From contig NZ_CP162553.1 in NCBI RefSeq assembly GCF_040939785.1, positions 310,001-374,000 on the forward strand: 64,000 nt of DNA. Direction: 5' to 3'. Of the stretch, positions 42,618 to 52,042 are shown in pieces (position 1 is the first letter of the stretch; the number at the start of each line of letters is the position of its first letter). The stretch comes from Bradyrhizobium lupini. Its GTDB lineage: Bacteria > Pseudomonadota > Alphaproteobacteria > Rhizobiales > Xanthobacteraceae. The translations under genes and the position numbers were made by a program. Under the pieces are notes generated by a model, which saw only the letters and a program-made list of their open reading frames with translations, had not been told where the DNA came from and ran no database searches.

Positions 42618-43181
42618 ATGGCTCGTTCCAGCATTTCGAAAGAAGAGCTCGCCGTCGAGGCTGCGACGGAGGTCTTCTCCCGCTACGGCCATGCCCGCAC
42701 GACGATGGGCGACATCGCCGCCAGGGCGGGAATGTCGCGGCCGGCGCTGTATTTGCTCTTCCCCGACAAGGACGCCGTGTTCGCGGCGGTGATCCAGCGA
42801 ATGGACGAGCAGAAGCATCGGGAGATCAGGGCCGCAATCGCGCGCCTCGACGGCCTTCACGCCAGGCTGCTCCACGCCTGTAAATCCTGGGGATCGCATG
42901 GCTTCGACCTGATCGAGGCGCATCCCGATTCGGCAGATCTGTTCGACCTCCGTTTCCCCGCAGTTCGGAAGGTCTACGACAACTTCCAGTGTTTGGTCGC
43001 CGACCTCATCCGCGATCAGGTGAATGCCGCCGGGATAGCGGTCGAGCCGGAGGTGCTGGCGCGATGCCTGGTGTTCGGCATGCGGGGACTGCGCGAAACC
43101 GCCAGGAACGGCAAGGAGATGCGGCGGCTGATCGCCGTTCAGGTCACCACGCTCGTCAGAAGCATCAATGACGGCACTTGA
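42618..43181 (+). CDS. TetR family transcriptional regulator
   Basis: A 187-residue repressor. ATG at 42618 (MARSSISKEELAVEAATEVF) follows GAGG. The HTH reads RTTMGDIAARAGMSRPALYL then LFPDKDAVFAAVI. The C-terminal domain resembles TetR_C regulators of the AcrR group. It is divergent from the SnoaL-like gene with an operator dyad between them. Confidence 0.88.
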   Translation: MARSSISKEELAVEAATEVFSRYGHARTTMGDIAARAGMSRPALYLLFPDKDAVFAAVIQRMDEQKHREIRAAIARLDGLHARLLHACKSWGSHGFDLIEAHPDSADLFDLRFPAVRKVYDNFQCLVADLIRDQVNAAGIAVEPEVLARCLVFGMRGLRETARNGKEMRRLIAVQVTTLVRSINDGT

Positions 43182-43196
43182 GCTTCGAAGAGCCGC

Positions 43197-43667
43197 CTAC
43201 CGCGCCTTCCCCGCCCGCTGCGCGTCGGTGTGCCCCCAAGTTTGGTCCCAATCCTGACCGGCGGCATCGACGACGCGGCCGTCGGCTTCGAAGAACTTGT
43301 TCGGCACCTGGAAGATCGCCAGGATCAGGGCGCCCTCCGGGCACCAGGCGGCATGCCGGCTGCCCGCCTCGCGCCAGATGAATTCGCCGGCCTTGCAGGT
43401 AATCCCCTTGGCCGGTCCCTCGTTGTCGACGAGAGCGCCCTCGATGACATAACTCTGCTCGACGCCGACATGCTCGTGATCGGGCAGCACCGATCCCGGC
43501 GCAAAGCGCATCAAGGCCGTCATCAGACCGCTGCTGCGATCGAACAGCAGCGTCTTGGCCTCGCAGCCGGGAAAGCGCGTCTTCTGCCATTCCATCTCTT
43601 GCGGCCGAACCAGGTGAGAATGCCGGTCAGAAGCGGCATCCGGCATGTTCGCAATCAGGGTCTCCAT
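43197..43667 (-). CDS. ChrR-like cupin protein
   Basis: A 156-residue single-domain cupin. Metal-ligand motif LPDHEHVGVEQSYVIEG (H-x-H-x4-E type) and the second cupin strand FIWREAGSRHAAWCPEG are present, with sequence like the ChrR anti-sigma C-terminal cupin. No sigma factor or zinc-binding anti-sigma domain is nearby, so it more likely acts as a metal-dependent sensor or small enzyme. Convergent with the TetR gene, 15 bases apart. Confidence 0.82.
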   Translation of the reverse strand: METLIANMPDAASDRHSHLVRPQEMEWQKTRFPGCEAKTLLFDRSSGLMTALMRFAPGSVLPDHEHVGVEQSYVIEGALVDNEGPAKGITCKAGEFIWREAGSRHAAWCPEGALILAIFQVPNKFFEADGRVVDAAGQDWDQTWGHTDAQRAGKAR

Positions 43668-43870
43668 TACGATGCTCCCTTTCGGCTAAACTCGCCTGAA
43701 GCTAGCAGGATCGCCCGTCCCGGTCAGCGAGCAGTGCAGCAGGCGTCGGCCCTTTCGTACCCGCGGTCGGAAATCGCCAGCAAGACCGGGCGGCAGGCGC
43801 TCATCCAGCTTGATTGCGCCACGATTTCCGGCTCCAATCCGCGTGCCATTTCTGGTTTAGGGAGACAATC

Positions 43871-44119
43871 ATGATGAAGCGGATTTTCCTGGCTGCGATC
43901 GTTGCCACGTTCGCAGCGGGTTCGGCCCTCGCGGAGGACACCTGCGAAAGCAAGGCGGTCGGCAAGGACGGCAAGGCCCTGGCTGGCGCCGCCAAGACCT
44001 CGTTCATGAAGAAGTGCAAAGCCGAAGCCTGCGCGCCCAAGGCCGTCAGCGCCGAGGGCAAGCCGCTCGCCGGCGCCGCCAAGAACAGCTTTATGAAGAA
44101 GTGCGAGATGGGCGCGTAA
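43871..44119 (+). CDS. PsiF-like small periplasmic protein
   Basis: An 82-residue product. ATG at 43871 has GGGAG upstream. Signal peptide MMKRIFLAAIVATFAAGSALA, then two copies of a module of about 28 residues, K-x-VGKDGKALAGAAKTSFMKK and KAVSAEGKPLAGAAKNSFMK, each ending in KKC with paired cysteines. This duplicated K/A-rich form matches PsiF proteins, induced by phosphate starvation in E. coli. The function is unknown. Confidence 0.8.
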   Translation: MMKRIFLAAIVATFAAGSALAEDTCESKAVGKDGKALAGAAKTSFMKKCKAEACAPKAVSAEGKPLAGAAKNSFMKKCEMGA

Positions 44120-44172
44120 GGCGCCGCAAATTCGCTGCTGCTTTAGCGAGCAATCGCCAGACGAACTGCCAC

Positions 44173-44195
44173 ATGGCCGGGCTTGTCCCGGCCAT
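44173..44195. repeat. Short palindromic repeat (atggccgggcttgtcccggccat)
   Basis: A perfect hairpin of the same family as the longer element at 45465-45550. It lies after the psiF-like gene. Confidence 0.7.
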
Positions 44196-44342
44196 TCGCG
44201 TGTGTGTTTCCGTGTGCCGGCTTCCAGACCAAATCATCCGAAAGCAGCGTCGCCCTAGACAGGAGCTCTCGACTGACCGATCATGCGGTGCTGAGCGAAA
44301 CGGGGCGCATCGACAAGGCTTTCTAGCAAAGGGAACGTCAAG

Positions 44343-45433
44343 ATGTGGCAACCTCGAGTGCGTCATCACTTCATCGCGGCAATGAGCTTGCTCTTCGCGC
44401 TGCTCATCGGACTTGAAGCCGCGAACGCGCGGGGCCCGGGACTGCCCAATGTCATGGTGCTCGCAACCGGCGGCACGATCGCCGGCAGCGGGGCGAGCAG
44501 CACCACCGTGGTCGGCTACACCGCCGCCACGGTGGGCATTGAGACGCTCCTGAATGCCGTCCCCGAACTGAAAACGGTGGCTAACGTCAAGGGCGAGCAG
44601 GTTTTCCAGATCGCCAGCGAGAACATGAACAATGACTACTGGCTCAAGCTTGCCAAGCGCGTCAACACGCTGCTCGCGCAGGACGACGTCGATGGCATTG
44701 TGATCACGCACGGGACCGATACGATCGAAGAAACCAGTTATTTTCTGGACCTCGTCGTCAAGAGCAAGAAACCTGTCGTCGTCGTCGGCGCGATGCGGCC
44801 GTCGACGGCGATCAGCGCGGATGGGCCGATCAACCTCTTCAATGCGGTGATCCTCGCAGGCAGTGACGAGGCCGTCGGCAAGGGCGTGCTCGTTGCTCTC
44901 AACGATCAGATCAACGCGGCTCGCGATGTCACCAAGAACAACACCTCGACGGCGGACACCTTCCGTACCCCGGAACTCGGCTTTCTCGGCTACATGCAGG
45001 GCAACAAGCCGTACTTCTATCGTCAATCGACGCGCCGGCACACGGCGGACTCGAATTCGACGTCTCCAGCCTCGATGTCCTGCCGCAAGTCGACATCGTG
45101 TACGGCTACGCCAACATGAACCGGGTCGCGATCGACGCGTTTGTCGCCGCCGGGGCCAAGGGGATCGTGCATGCCGGCGTCGGTGACGGCAGCCTGGCTC
45201 GCCCCGCGGTCGAGCCGGCCCTCGACGAGGCCCGCAAGAAGGGTGTCGTGATCGTGCGCAGCAGCCGGGTCGGCAACGGCATCGTCGCGCGCAACGGCGA
45301 GGCCAAGGACGACGAGCATGACTTCGTCGTCTCGGATACGCTCAATCCTCAAAAGGCGCGTATTCTGCTGATGCTGGCGCTGACCAAGACGACCGACACC
45401 AAGGAAATCCAGCGGATGTTCTATACGTACTAG
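44343..45433 (+). CDS. Type II (periplasmic) L-asparaginase, one frameshift as sequenced
   Basis: ATG at 44343 opens a signal sequence (FIAAMSLLFALLIGLEAANA). Catalytic motifs are intact: VLATGGTIAGSG (nucleophilic Thr) and VITHGTDTIEET (Thr-Asp pair). One G is missing near 45053. Restoring it joins RQSTRRHTADS to EFDVSSLDVLPQVDIVYGYA and the C-terminal part ending EIQRMFYTY, about 363 residues. It hydrolyses asparagine (and some glutamine) in the periplasm. The frame is normal on both sides of a single break, so the gene may well be functional. Confidence 0.88.
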
Positions 45434-45464
45434 AGCATTCGACGCGCGGTCGCTCCACGAACTC

Positions 45465-45550
45465 GTCATGCCCGGGCTTGTCCCGGGCATCCACGTTCTT
45501 GTTTCGTGCAGCCATGGTCGTGGATGGCCGGGACAAGCCCGGCCATGACG
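45465..45550. repeat. Palindromic repeat (tcatgcccgggcttgtcccgggca)
   Basis: Outer arms read tcatgcccgggcttgtcccg and gccgggacaagcccggccatga, with an inner dyad (cacgttc/gtggatg region). It lies between convergent asparaginase and MBL genes and probably terminates both. Confidence 0.75.
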
Positions 45551-45562
45551 GCGACCCAGTGG

Positions 45563-46438
45563 TCAATCCCGCTTGAAACGATAATCAAAGGCGGCGCCGA
45601 GCGGCCTGATCAGCCCGACCGTCGGCGCCGGAAAATGAATCGGCAGGATCAGCGTGTCGGTGTCGGCGACGGAAGCAAAAAACTTTCGCCGCGACACCGC
45701 CGACTGCTTCGCATCCCAATCCGGCTTGGCCGACCAGTCCGGCTCGCGGCACTGGATCTGATGATGCATGAGGTCGCCGGCGACCACCGCGCGGCGCCCC
45801 TTCGAAAAGATGTTCACGCAGCAATGGCAGGGCGAATGCCCCGGCGTCGGCGTCAGCGTGACGGTGTCGTCGAGCGCGTAATCGTCATCGACCAGCAGCG
45901 CTTGGCCTGCCTCGACGATCGGCAGGCAATTGTCGCGAAACACGGTGCCGGGCGGGTTGCGGCCCTTGGCATGCTCGGCCTCCCAGGCCGCATATTCACC
46001 CTTGTGGAAGACGTATTTCGCATTCGGAAACGTCGGCACCCAACGGCCATCGCCCAAGGTCGTGTTCCAGCCGGTGTGGTCGATATGAAGATGCGTGCAG
46101 AACACGTAGTCGATCTGCTCGAAGCCGATGCCGAGCGCGAACAGCTCGTTGCGCCAGCGCTCCTTGCCGGGAAAATCGAACGGCGGCGGATGGCCCTTGT
46201 CCTCGCCGGTGCAGGTGTCGACCAGGATGGTATAGCGCGGCGTGCGCACCACGAAGGTCTGATAGGTGATGACCATCATGCCGCGCGCGGCATCGAACAC
46301 CTCCGGCTCCATGGTCGGCAGATGGTGCCTGAACACACCCTCGTCATAAGCCGGGAAAAAATCCTGCGGCCGCCGCCACGGTCCCTCCCGCTCGATCACC
46401 GCATCGATGGTGATGTCGCCGATCCGCAGCTGCTTCAT
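45563..46438 (-). CDS. MBL-fold metallo-hydrolase
   Basis: A 291-residue enzyme. ATG at 46438 (MKQLRIGDITIDAVIEREG) has GGAG upstream. The zinc motif CTHLHIDHTGW (HxHxDH), the downstream TPTPGHSPCH His, VVAGDLMHHQIQ with the bridging Asp, and a terminal LPIHFPAP complete the site. It resembles lactonase-like members, so quorum-signal or other lactone hydrolysis is conceivable. The substrate is not determinable here. Confidence 0.88.
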   Translation of the reverse strand: MKQLRIGDITIDAVIEREGPWRRPQDFFPAYDEGVFRHHLPTMEPEVFDAARGMMVITYQTFVVRTPRYTILVDTCTGEDKGHPPPFDFPGKERWRNELFALGIGFEQIDYVFCTHLHIDHTGWNTTLGDGRWVPTFPNAKYVFHKGEYAAWEAEHAKGRNPPGTVFRDNCLPIVEAGQALLVDDDYALDDTVTLTPTPGHSPCHCCVNIFSKGRRAVVAGDLMHHQIQCREPDWSAKPDWDAKQSAVSRRKFFASVADTDTLILPIHFPAPTVGLIRPLGAAFDYRFKRD

Positions 46439-46529
46439 GGCTATTTCGCTCCGCTTTTTTGAAACAGCGTAGCGAGAGCCCCTGAAACGTGCAAGCAAGC
46501 GAATGGATTGCAAATCTCTCGATCTGGTT

Positions 46530-46561
46530 GTAGCCCGGATGGAGCGAAGCGTAATCCGGGA
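46530..46561. repeat. REP-type repeat, upstream of RAYT
   Basis: gtagcccggatggagcgaag then cgtaatccggg. It ends ten bases before the RAYT GTG start. Same family as 2472, 31321 and the downstream copies. Confidence 0.85.
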
Positions 46562-46571
46562 AGGTGCTCGC

Positions 46572-47103
46572 GTGGTTCGCTATCGGCGCAATCTTCTCCT
46601 GGTGGGACCTTCTTTTTCACCGTGACGCTGGATGATCGAAGATCATCCGTGTTGGTCGATCATGTGGACAAGCTGCGCCACGCATTCCGGGTGGCGCGCG
46701 CTGAAAGGCCATTCACGATCGAAGCAATCGTGGTCCTCCCTGATCATCTGCACGTCATCATGACGCTGCCGGACAATGACGCTGATTTTTCCGGCCGATG
46801 GCGGCGGATCAAGAGCTCCTTCACGCATCAACTGCTGTTTCAGGTGCCCCCATCTCCCGCAATCGTCGGGGGGAGTTCTCTCTGTGGCAAAGGCGGTTTT
46901 GGGAGCACACGATTCGTGACGACGCCGATTTCGAACGCTGCGCCGACTACATCCACTTTAACCCGGCCAAGCACGGGTATGTCTCTTCGCCGGCAGACTG
47001 GCCGCATTCATCGCTTCACCGCTACGTCCGCGAAGGCGTGCTTCCGCCCGATTGGGGAGGAGCTGGAGAGATAGTTGGTAGCTTCGGCGAACGCGAAGAC
47101 TGA
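46572..47103 (+). CDS. REP-associated tyrosine transposase (RAYT), two frameshifts as sequenced
   Basis: Likely start GTG at 46572 reading MVRYRRNLL. One C missing near 46593 restores [20 protein letters not shown], and one T missing near 46839 joins SSFTHQLLF to [20 protein letters not shown]. The Y1 nuclease motifs are intact: the HUH pair in [13 protein letters not shown] and the catalytic Tyr in [14 protein letters not shown]. The product is about 178 residues, the usual size. RAYTs bind and nick REP hairpins. REP copies flank the gene on both sides, forming a REPtron. Whether it is active depends on whether the two single-base breaks are real. Confidence 0.8.
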
Positions 47104-47108
47104 CCCAG

Positions 47109-47134
47109 ATTACGCTTACGCTCCATCCGGGCTA
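47109..47134. repeat. REP-type repeat, inverted copy
   Basis: attacgcttacgctccatccgggctac, reverse orientation of the family unit, six bases after the RAYT stop. Confidence 0.75.
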
Positions 47135-47155
47135 CGAGATTTCCACGGACTCCTG

Positions 47156-47185
47156 TCGCCCGGATGAGCGAAGCGACATCCGGGG
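47156..47185. repeat. REP-type repeat
   Basis: tcgcccggatgagcgaagcg followed by acatccgggg, direct orientation, second downstream copy. Confidence 0.75.
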
Positions 47186-47226
47186 CCGGACCATCCGCAG
47201 CGCACGACTAGCCACGCGGCACGAAA

Positions 47227-47257
47227 CCCGGATTACGCTTCGCTCCATCCGGGCTAC
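47227..47257. repeat. REP-type repeat, inverted copy
   Basis: cccggattacgcttcgctcc followed by atccgggctac, reverse orientation. With 47156 it forms an inverted pair (REPIN-like). Confidence 0.8.
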
Positions 47258-47266
47258 CGCCGATCA

Positions 47267-48890
47267 CTACGACCGCAATCCCGGCGCTTCCTGCCCAGTG
47301 CGCGCGACATATTCGGTGTAGCCACCGCCGAACTGGTGGATGCCTTCGGGCGTCAGCTCCAGCACGCGGTTCGACAGGACGCTGAGAAAATGCCGGTCAT
47401 GCGAGACGAACAGCATGGTGCCCTCGAAATCCGACAGCGCCGTAATCAGCATCTCCTTGGTGGCGAGGTCGAGATGGTTGGTCGGCTCGTCCAGCACCAG
47501 GAAGTTCGGGGGATCGAACAGCATCTTGGCCATCACCAGGCGCGCCTTCTCGCCGCCCGAGAGCACGCGGCAGCGCTTCTCGACGTCGTCGCCGGAGAAG
47601 CCGAAGCAGCCGGCGAGCGCGCGCAGGGAGCCCTGCCCCGCGGTCGGAAACGCATATTCGAGTGACCTCGAACACCGTCTGCTCGCCGTCGAGCAAATCC
47701 ATCGCGTGCTGCGCGAAATAGCCCATTTTGACGCTGCCGCCGACTGCAACGGTGCCCTCGTCCGGCTCGCTCGCACCGGCGACGAGCTTGAGTAGCGTCG
47801 ATTTGCCGGCGCCGTTGACGCCCATCACGCACCAGCGCTCCCTGCGGCGGATCATGAAATCGAGCCCGTCATAGATCCGCTTGCTGCCGTAGCCCTTGAA
47901 GACCTTTTTGAGCGCAACGACGTCCTCGCCCGAGCGCGGCGCCGGTGGGAAGTCGAACGCCACCGTCTGGCGGCGGCGCGGCGGCTCCACCCGCTCGATC
48001 TTGTCGAGCTTCTTCACCCGGCTCTGAACCTGCGCCGCATGAGATGCGCGCGCCTTGAACCGCTCGATGAATTTGATCTCCTTGGCGAGCATGGCCTGCT
48101 GGCGCTCGAACTGCGCCTGTTGCTGCTTCTCGCTCAACGCCCGCTGCTGCTCGTAGAACTCGTAATTGCCGGCGTAGGTCGTAAGCGAGCCGGAATCGAT
48201 CTCGACCACTTTCGAGATCACGCGGTTGATGAACTCGCGATCGTGCGAGGTCATCAGCAGGGTGCCTTCGTAATCGTGCAAGAACTTCTCCAGCCAGATC
48301 AGGCTTTCTAGATCGAGATGGTTGCTGGGTTCGTCGAGCAGCATGACGTCGGGACGCATCAAGAGAATACGCGCCAGCGCCACGCGCATCTTCCAGCCGC
48401 CGGAGAGTTTTCCGACGTCGCCGTCCATCATCTCCTGGCTGAAGCCGAGGCCGGATAGCGCCTCGCGCGCACGGCCGTCGAGCGCGTAGCCGTCGAGCTC
48501 CTCGAACGCGTGCTGCACCTCGCCGTACCGCGCGATGATCTCGTCCATCTGGTCGGCCTTATCAGGGTCGGCCATTGCCGTCTCGAGCTCGCGCAGCTCG
48601 GCGGCCACCGCACTCACCGGTCCCGCCCCGTCCATGACCTCGGCCACGGCGCTGCGGCCGGCCATCTCGCCGACATCCTGGTTGAAATAGCCGATGGTGA
48701 TGCCGCGATCGGTCGAGACCTGCCCCTCATCGGGCAGTTCCTCGCCGGCGATCATCCGGAACAGCGTGGTCTTGCCCGCGCCGTTCGGGCCGACGAGCCC
48801 GATCTTCTCGCCCTTGTTGAGGGCGGCGGAGGCTTCGATGAACAGGATCTGGTGGCCGGCTTGCTTGCTGACGTTGTCGAGGCGGATCAT
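47267..48890 (-). CDS. ABC-F family ATPase, one frameshift as sequenced
   Basis: A protein of about 540 residues with two ABC domains and no membrane spans. Domain 1: GLVGPNGAGKTTLFRM, LSGGWKMRVALARILL, VMLLDEPSNHLDLES. A linker with many Gln/Lys/Arg (the ribosome P-site tRNA-interacting region) follows, then domain 2: VMGVNGAGKSTLLKLV, VLSGGEKARLVMAKML, LVLDEPTNHLDLAT. One extra G near 47666 separates DGEQTVFE from SLEYAFPTAGQ; removing it restores the frame. ABC-F proteins act on the ribosome, rescuing stalled translation or giving drug tolerance. Subfamily seems YheS/YdiF-like. Confidence 0.9.
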
Positions 48891-49150
48891 GAGGTCTTTT
48901 TGGGGGATTGTTGCGTTGCAGCGTCATAGGCCATGCAGGCCGCCAGGGGAAGCCCGGCCGAGCCCGTGTTGTCTGCTCGGAGAGACCTTGGCCGCACGCC
49001 GAAGTTGCTGCCTGTGGCTGAAATGACGCACGCCGCCAGCAATGGCCTCGGCTGCGAACAACGGTTCATTGTTCCAGGGGTTCCACTCCGATAGCGTCGC
49101 CATGTCGTGCCGCCAATGGCCTGGCAGTCAACAAGACGTCAGGTGGGCAA
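48891..49150. other. Intergenic region before autotransporter A
   Basis: 260 bases containing the divergent promoters of the ABC-F gene and autotransporter A. The last 40 bases (caacaagacgtcaggtggg) are similar to the corresponding region of autotransporter B. Confidence 0.4.
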
Positions 49151-52023
49151 GTGTCGGGATTTCGGCGGATTTCAACCAAGCGGGCAGCGTGGCTGGCTTC
49201 GACTGCCTTGGCGGCGACGCTGGCCGGTACGGCGGCGGCGCAGGCCGCAGATCTCGACCTGGTCGACCAGCCCAGGCACGGGCGACTTCAACACCGCCGC
49301 CAATTGGAGCCCGGCCGTGGTGCCAACTGGCACCGCGTTCTTTGGCACCTCCAGCACGACGGCAGTTTCATTCTCGGCCGACGCCAGCTTCGGCGGCTGG
49401 ACCTTCAACAGCGGCGCGTCGACTTACCACTTCACCAATAGCCGGTCTCTTTCCTTCATCGACGCTGGTATCAATGCCCAGGGCGGCCAAGCCTTTATAC
49501 GCAACGACACAAATGCTCTGAATTTCTACAACAGCAGCACGGCCGGCGCAGGAGTTGCTCCTGCAACTCAATTTGACATCCAGAACGGCGGCAGCGTCAA
49601 CTTTTACGACACCAGCACGGCCGGTAATTCCCGCATTAGCTTAGGCGGCGGTGGCGCTGCCAACAGGATCTATTTCAACAATTCTAGCACGGCCGGGAAC
49701 GCGCAAATCAACGCCTTCAGCGGCAGCCCCGCTGTGGTGTTCAAGGACACCAGCTCAGCCGGCACTGCAAGGATCTTGGTGAACAGCACCGCCACGTTCA
49801 GCAACGCGAGCAGCGCCGGCAGCGCCGCATTCAACGGCAGTGGCGTTCTGCAATTCTTCAATAACAGCACAGCCAGCAGCGCCGATGTCACCCTGCAATT
49901 GGTCCAGTTTTTCGACACGAGCAGTGGCGGCAATGCAACTCTGAGGACTTTTGCGGGCGGTGTCGTTGATTTCTCGACCCTAACATCCGCGGGGACGACT
50001 GCCGGCTCGATCAGTGGCACGGGCAGGTTCAACTTTGGCACGAAAACGATCACGGTTGGCGGCAACAACCAGTCGACCACAGTTGCTGGTACGATCGAAG
50101 GAATCGGCGGTGCGCTGGTCAAGACCGGCACCGGCATGCTGACGCTGTCGGGCACAAACACCTACGCTGGCGGCACCACGATTTCCGCAGGAACCTTGCA
50201 GATCGGCGATGGCGGCACCACCGGCTCGGTCCTCGGCAACATCACCAACAACGCGGCGCTAATTTTCAACCGCTCGGATGCGGTCACCTTTGGCAGCGCC
50301 ATCGGCGGCAGCGGATTGGTCTCTGTCGGGCACCAACACCTACACCGGCGGCACGACTGTCAACGTAGGCGAGCTTGTGGTGAACGGCTCGATCGCATCG
50401 TCGGTGCTGACCGCCGTCAGCAGCGGCGCCACGCTGTCGGGCGTCGGCACCGTCGGCAATACGGTTATCAACACCGGCGGCACCCTGGCGGCGGGCAACG
50501 GCGCCGCAGGCACGTCGCTGAACGTAACCGGCAGTCTCGCCCTTCAGTCCGGCGCCATCTACATGGTGCAGATCAATCCGACGACTTCGAGCTTCATCGG
50601 CGTGACGGGTTCGGCCACGCTCGGCGGCGCCACGGTGAACGCGACCTACGCGAATGGCAGCTACGTCGCCAAGCAGTACACGATCCTCACAGCAGGCAGC
50701 GTCAGCGGCACCTTCGGATCAGTGGTCGAGACCAACCTGCCGACGAACTTCCATACGACGCTGAGCTATGATCCCACCCACCCCTATCTGAACCTGGTCC
50801 TGAACTTCGTCCCGCCAGGCGGCAGTTTGACTGGCAACCAGAACGGGGTCGGCAATGCCATCGTCGGCTACTTCAACACCAATGGCGGCATTCCGCTGGT
50901 CTATAGCGGGCTGACACCGGCCGGCCTGACCCAGGCCTCGGGCGAGACCGCGACGGGGTCGCAGCAGACCACTTTCAACGCCATGACCCAGTTCATGAGC
51001 ATCATGACCGATCCGTTCACGCCCGGACGCGGCGACGGCGTCCATGCGCCGGCCTATGCCGAGGATAATGTTGCCGCCAACGCCTACGCCTCGTCAGGCA
51101 AGCCGCGCAGCAAGAACGAGCGCGACGCTTATGCTGCGATCTACAGCAAGGCGCCGCTGCGGAGCAATTACGATCCGCGCTGGAGCGTGTGGGCGGCCGG
51201 CTTCGGCGGCGCGCAAACCACCGATGGCAACCTCGCGGCAGGCTCCAACACCAGCACCAGCCGCATCTTTGGCATGGCGGCCGGTGCCGACTATATCCTT
51301 TCACCCAACACCGTCGCAGGCTTTGCGCTCGCTGGTGGCGGCACCAGTTTCAGCGTCGTCAATGGCGGCAGCGGTCGCTCCGACCTATTCCAGGCCGGCG
51401 CCTTCGTGCGTCACACCATCGGCGCGGCCTATGTCTCGGGCGCGCTGGCCTATGGCTGGCAGGACGTCACCACCGACCGCACCGTGACGATTGCCGGCGT
51501 CGATCGCTTGCGCGCGCAGTTCAATGCGAACGCCTATTCCGGTCGCCTCGAAGGCGGCTATCGCATCGTGACGCCGTGGATCGGCGGCATCGGCCTCACG
51601 CCCTATGCGGCCGGGCAGTTCACAACGTTCGACCTGCCTGCCTATGCCGAGTCCGTCGTCTCCGGCACCAACACCTTTGCGCTAGCCTATGGCTCCAAGA
51701 GCGTCACGGACAGCAGGAGCGAACTCGGCATCCGCGCCGACAAATCCTGGGCGATGCCGAACGCGATCCTCACCTTGCGCGGCCGTGCGGCCTGGGCGCA
51801 CGACTTCAACCCGGATCACGCCATCAACTCCGCCTTCCAGGCGCTGCCCGGCGCCAGCTTCACCGTCAACGGCGCAAGACAGGCCAGCGAGTCCGCGCTG
51901 ACGACGGCGTCCCTCCAAATGAAATGGATGAACGCCTGGTCTGCGGCCGGCACCTTCGAGGGCGAGTTCTCCGACGTCACGCGCTCCTATGCCGGCAAGG
52001 GCGTGGTCAGATACGCCTGGTGA
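49151..52023 (+). CDS. Autotransporter A (type Va), two frameshifts as sequenced
   Basis: GTG at 49151 opens a signal peptide ([20 protein letters not shown]...AQAAD). One extra base near 49256 leads into [20 protein letters not shown], and one extra base near 50321 joins SAIGGSGLV to [20 protein letters not shown]. The passenger is a predicted beta-helix with seven or so units of the form F-(D/N)-(T/N)-S-(T/S)-AG-x-A-x-(I/F), then PATR motifs ([20 protein letters not shown]). The last 300 residues are a beta-barrel (from [20 protein letters not shown]) ending in VVRYAW with the C-terminal aromatic needed for BAM. About 955 residues. It is a paralogue of the gene at 57919. Confidence 0.85.
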
Positions 52024-52042
52024 GAGGCGTCCTCCCAGAAGC

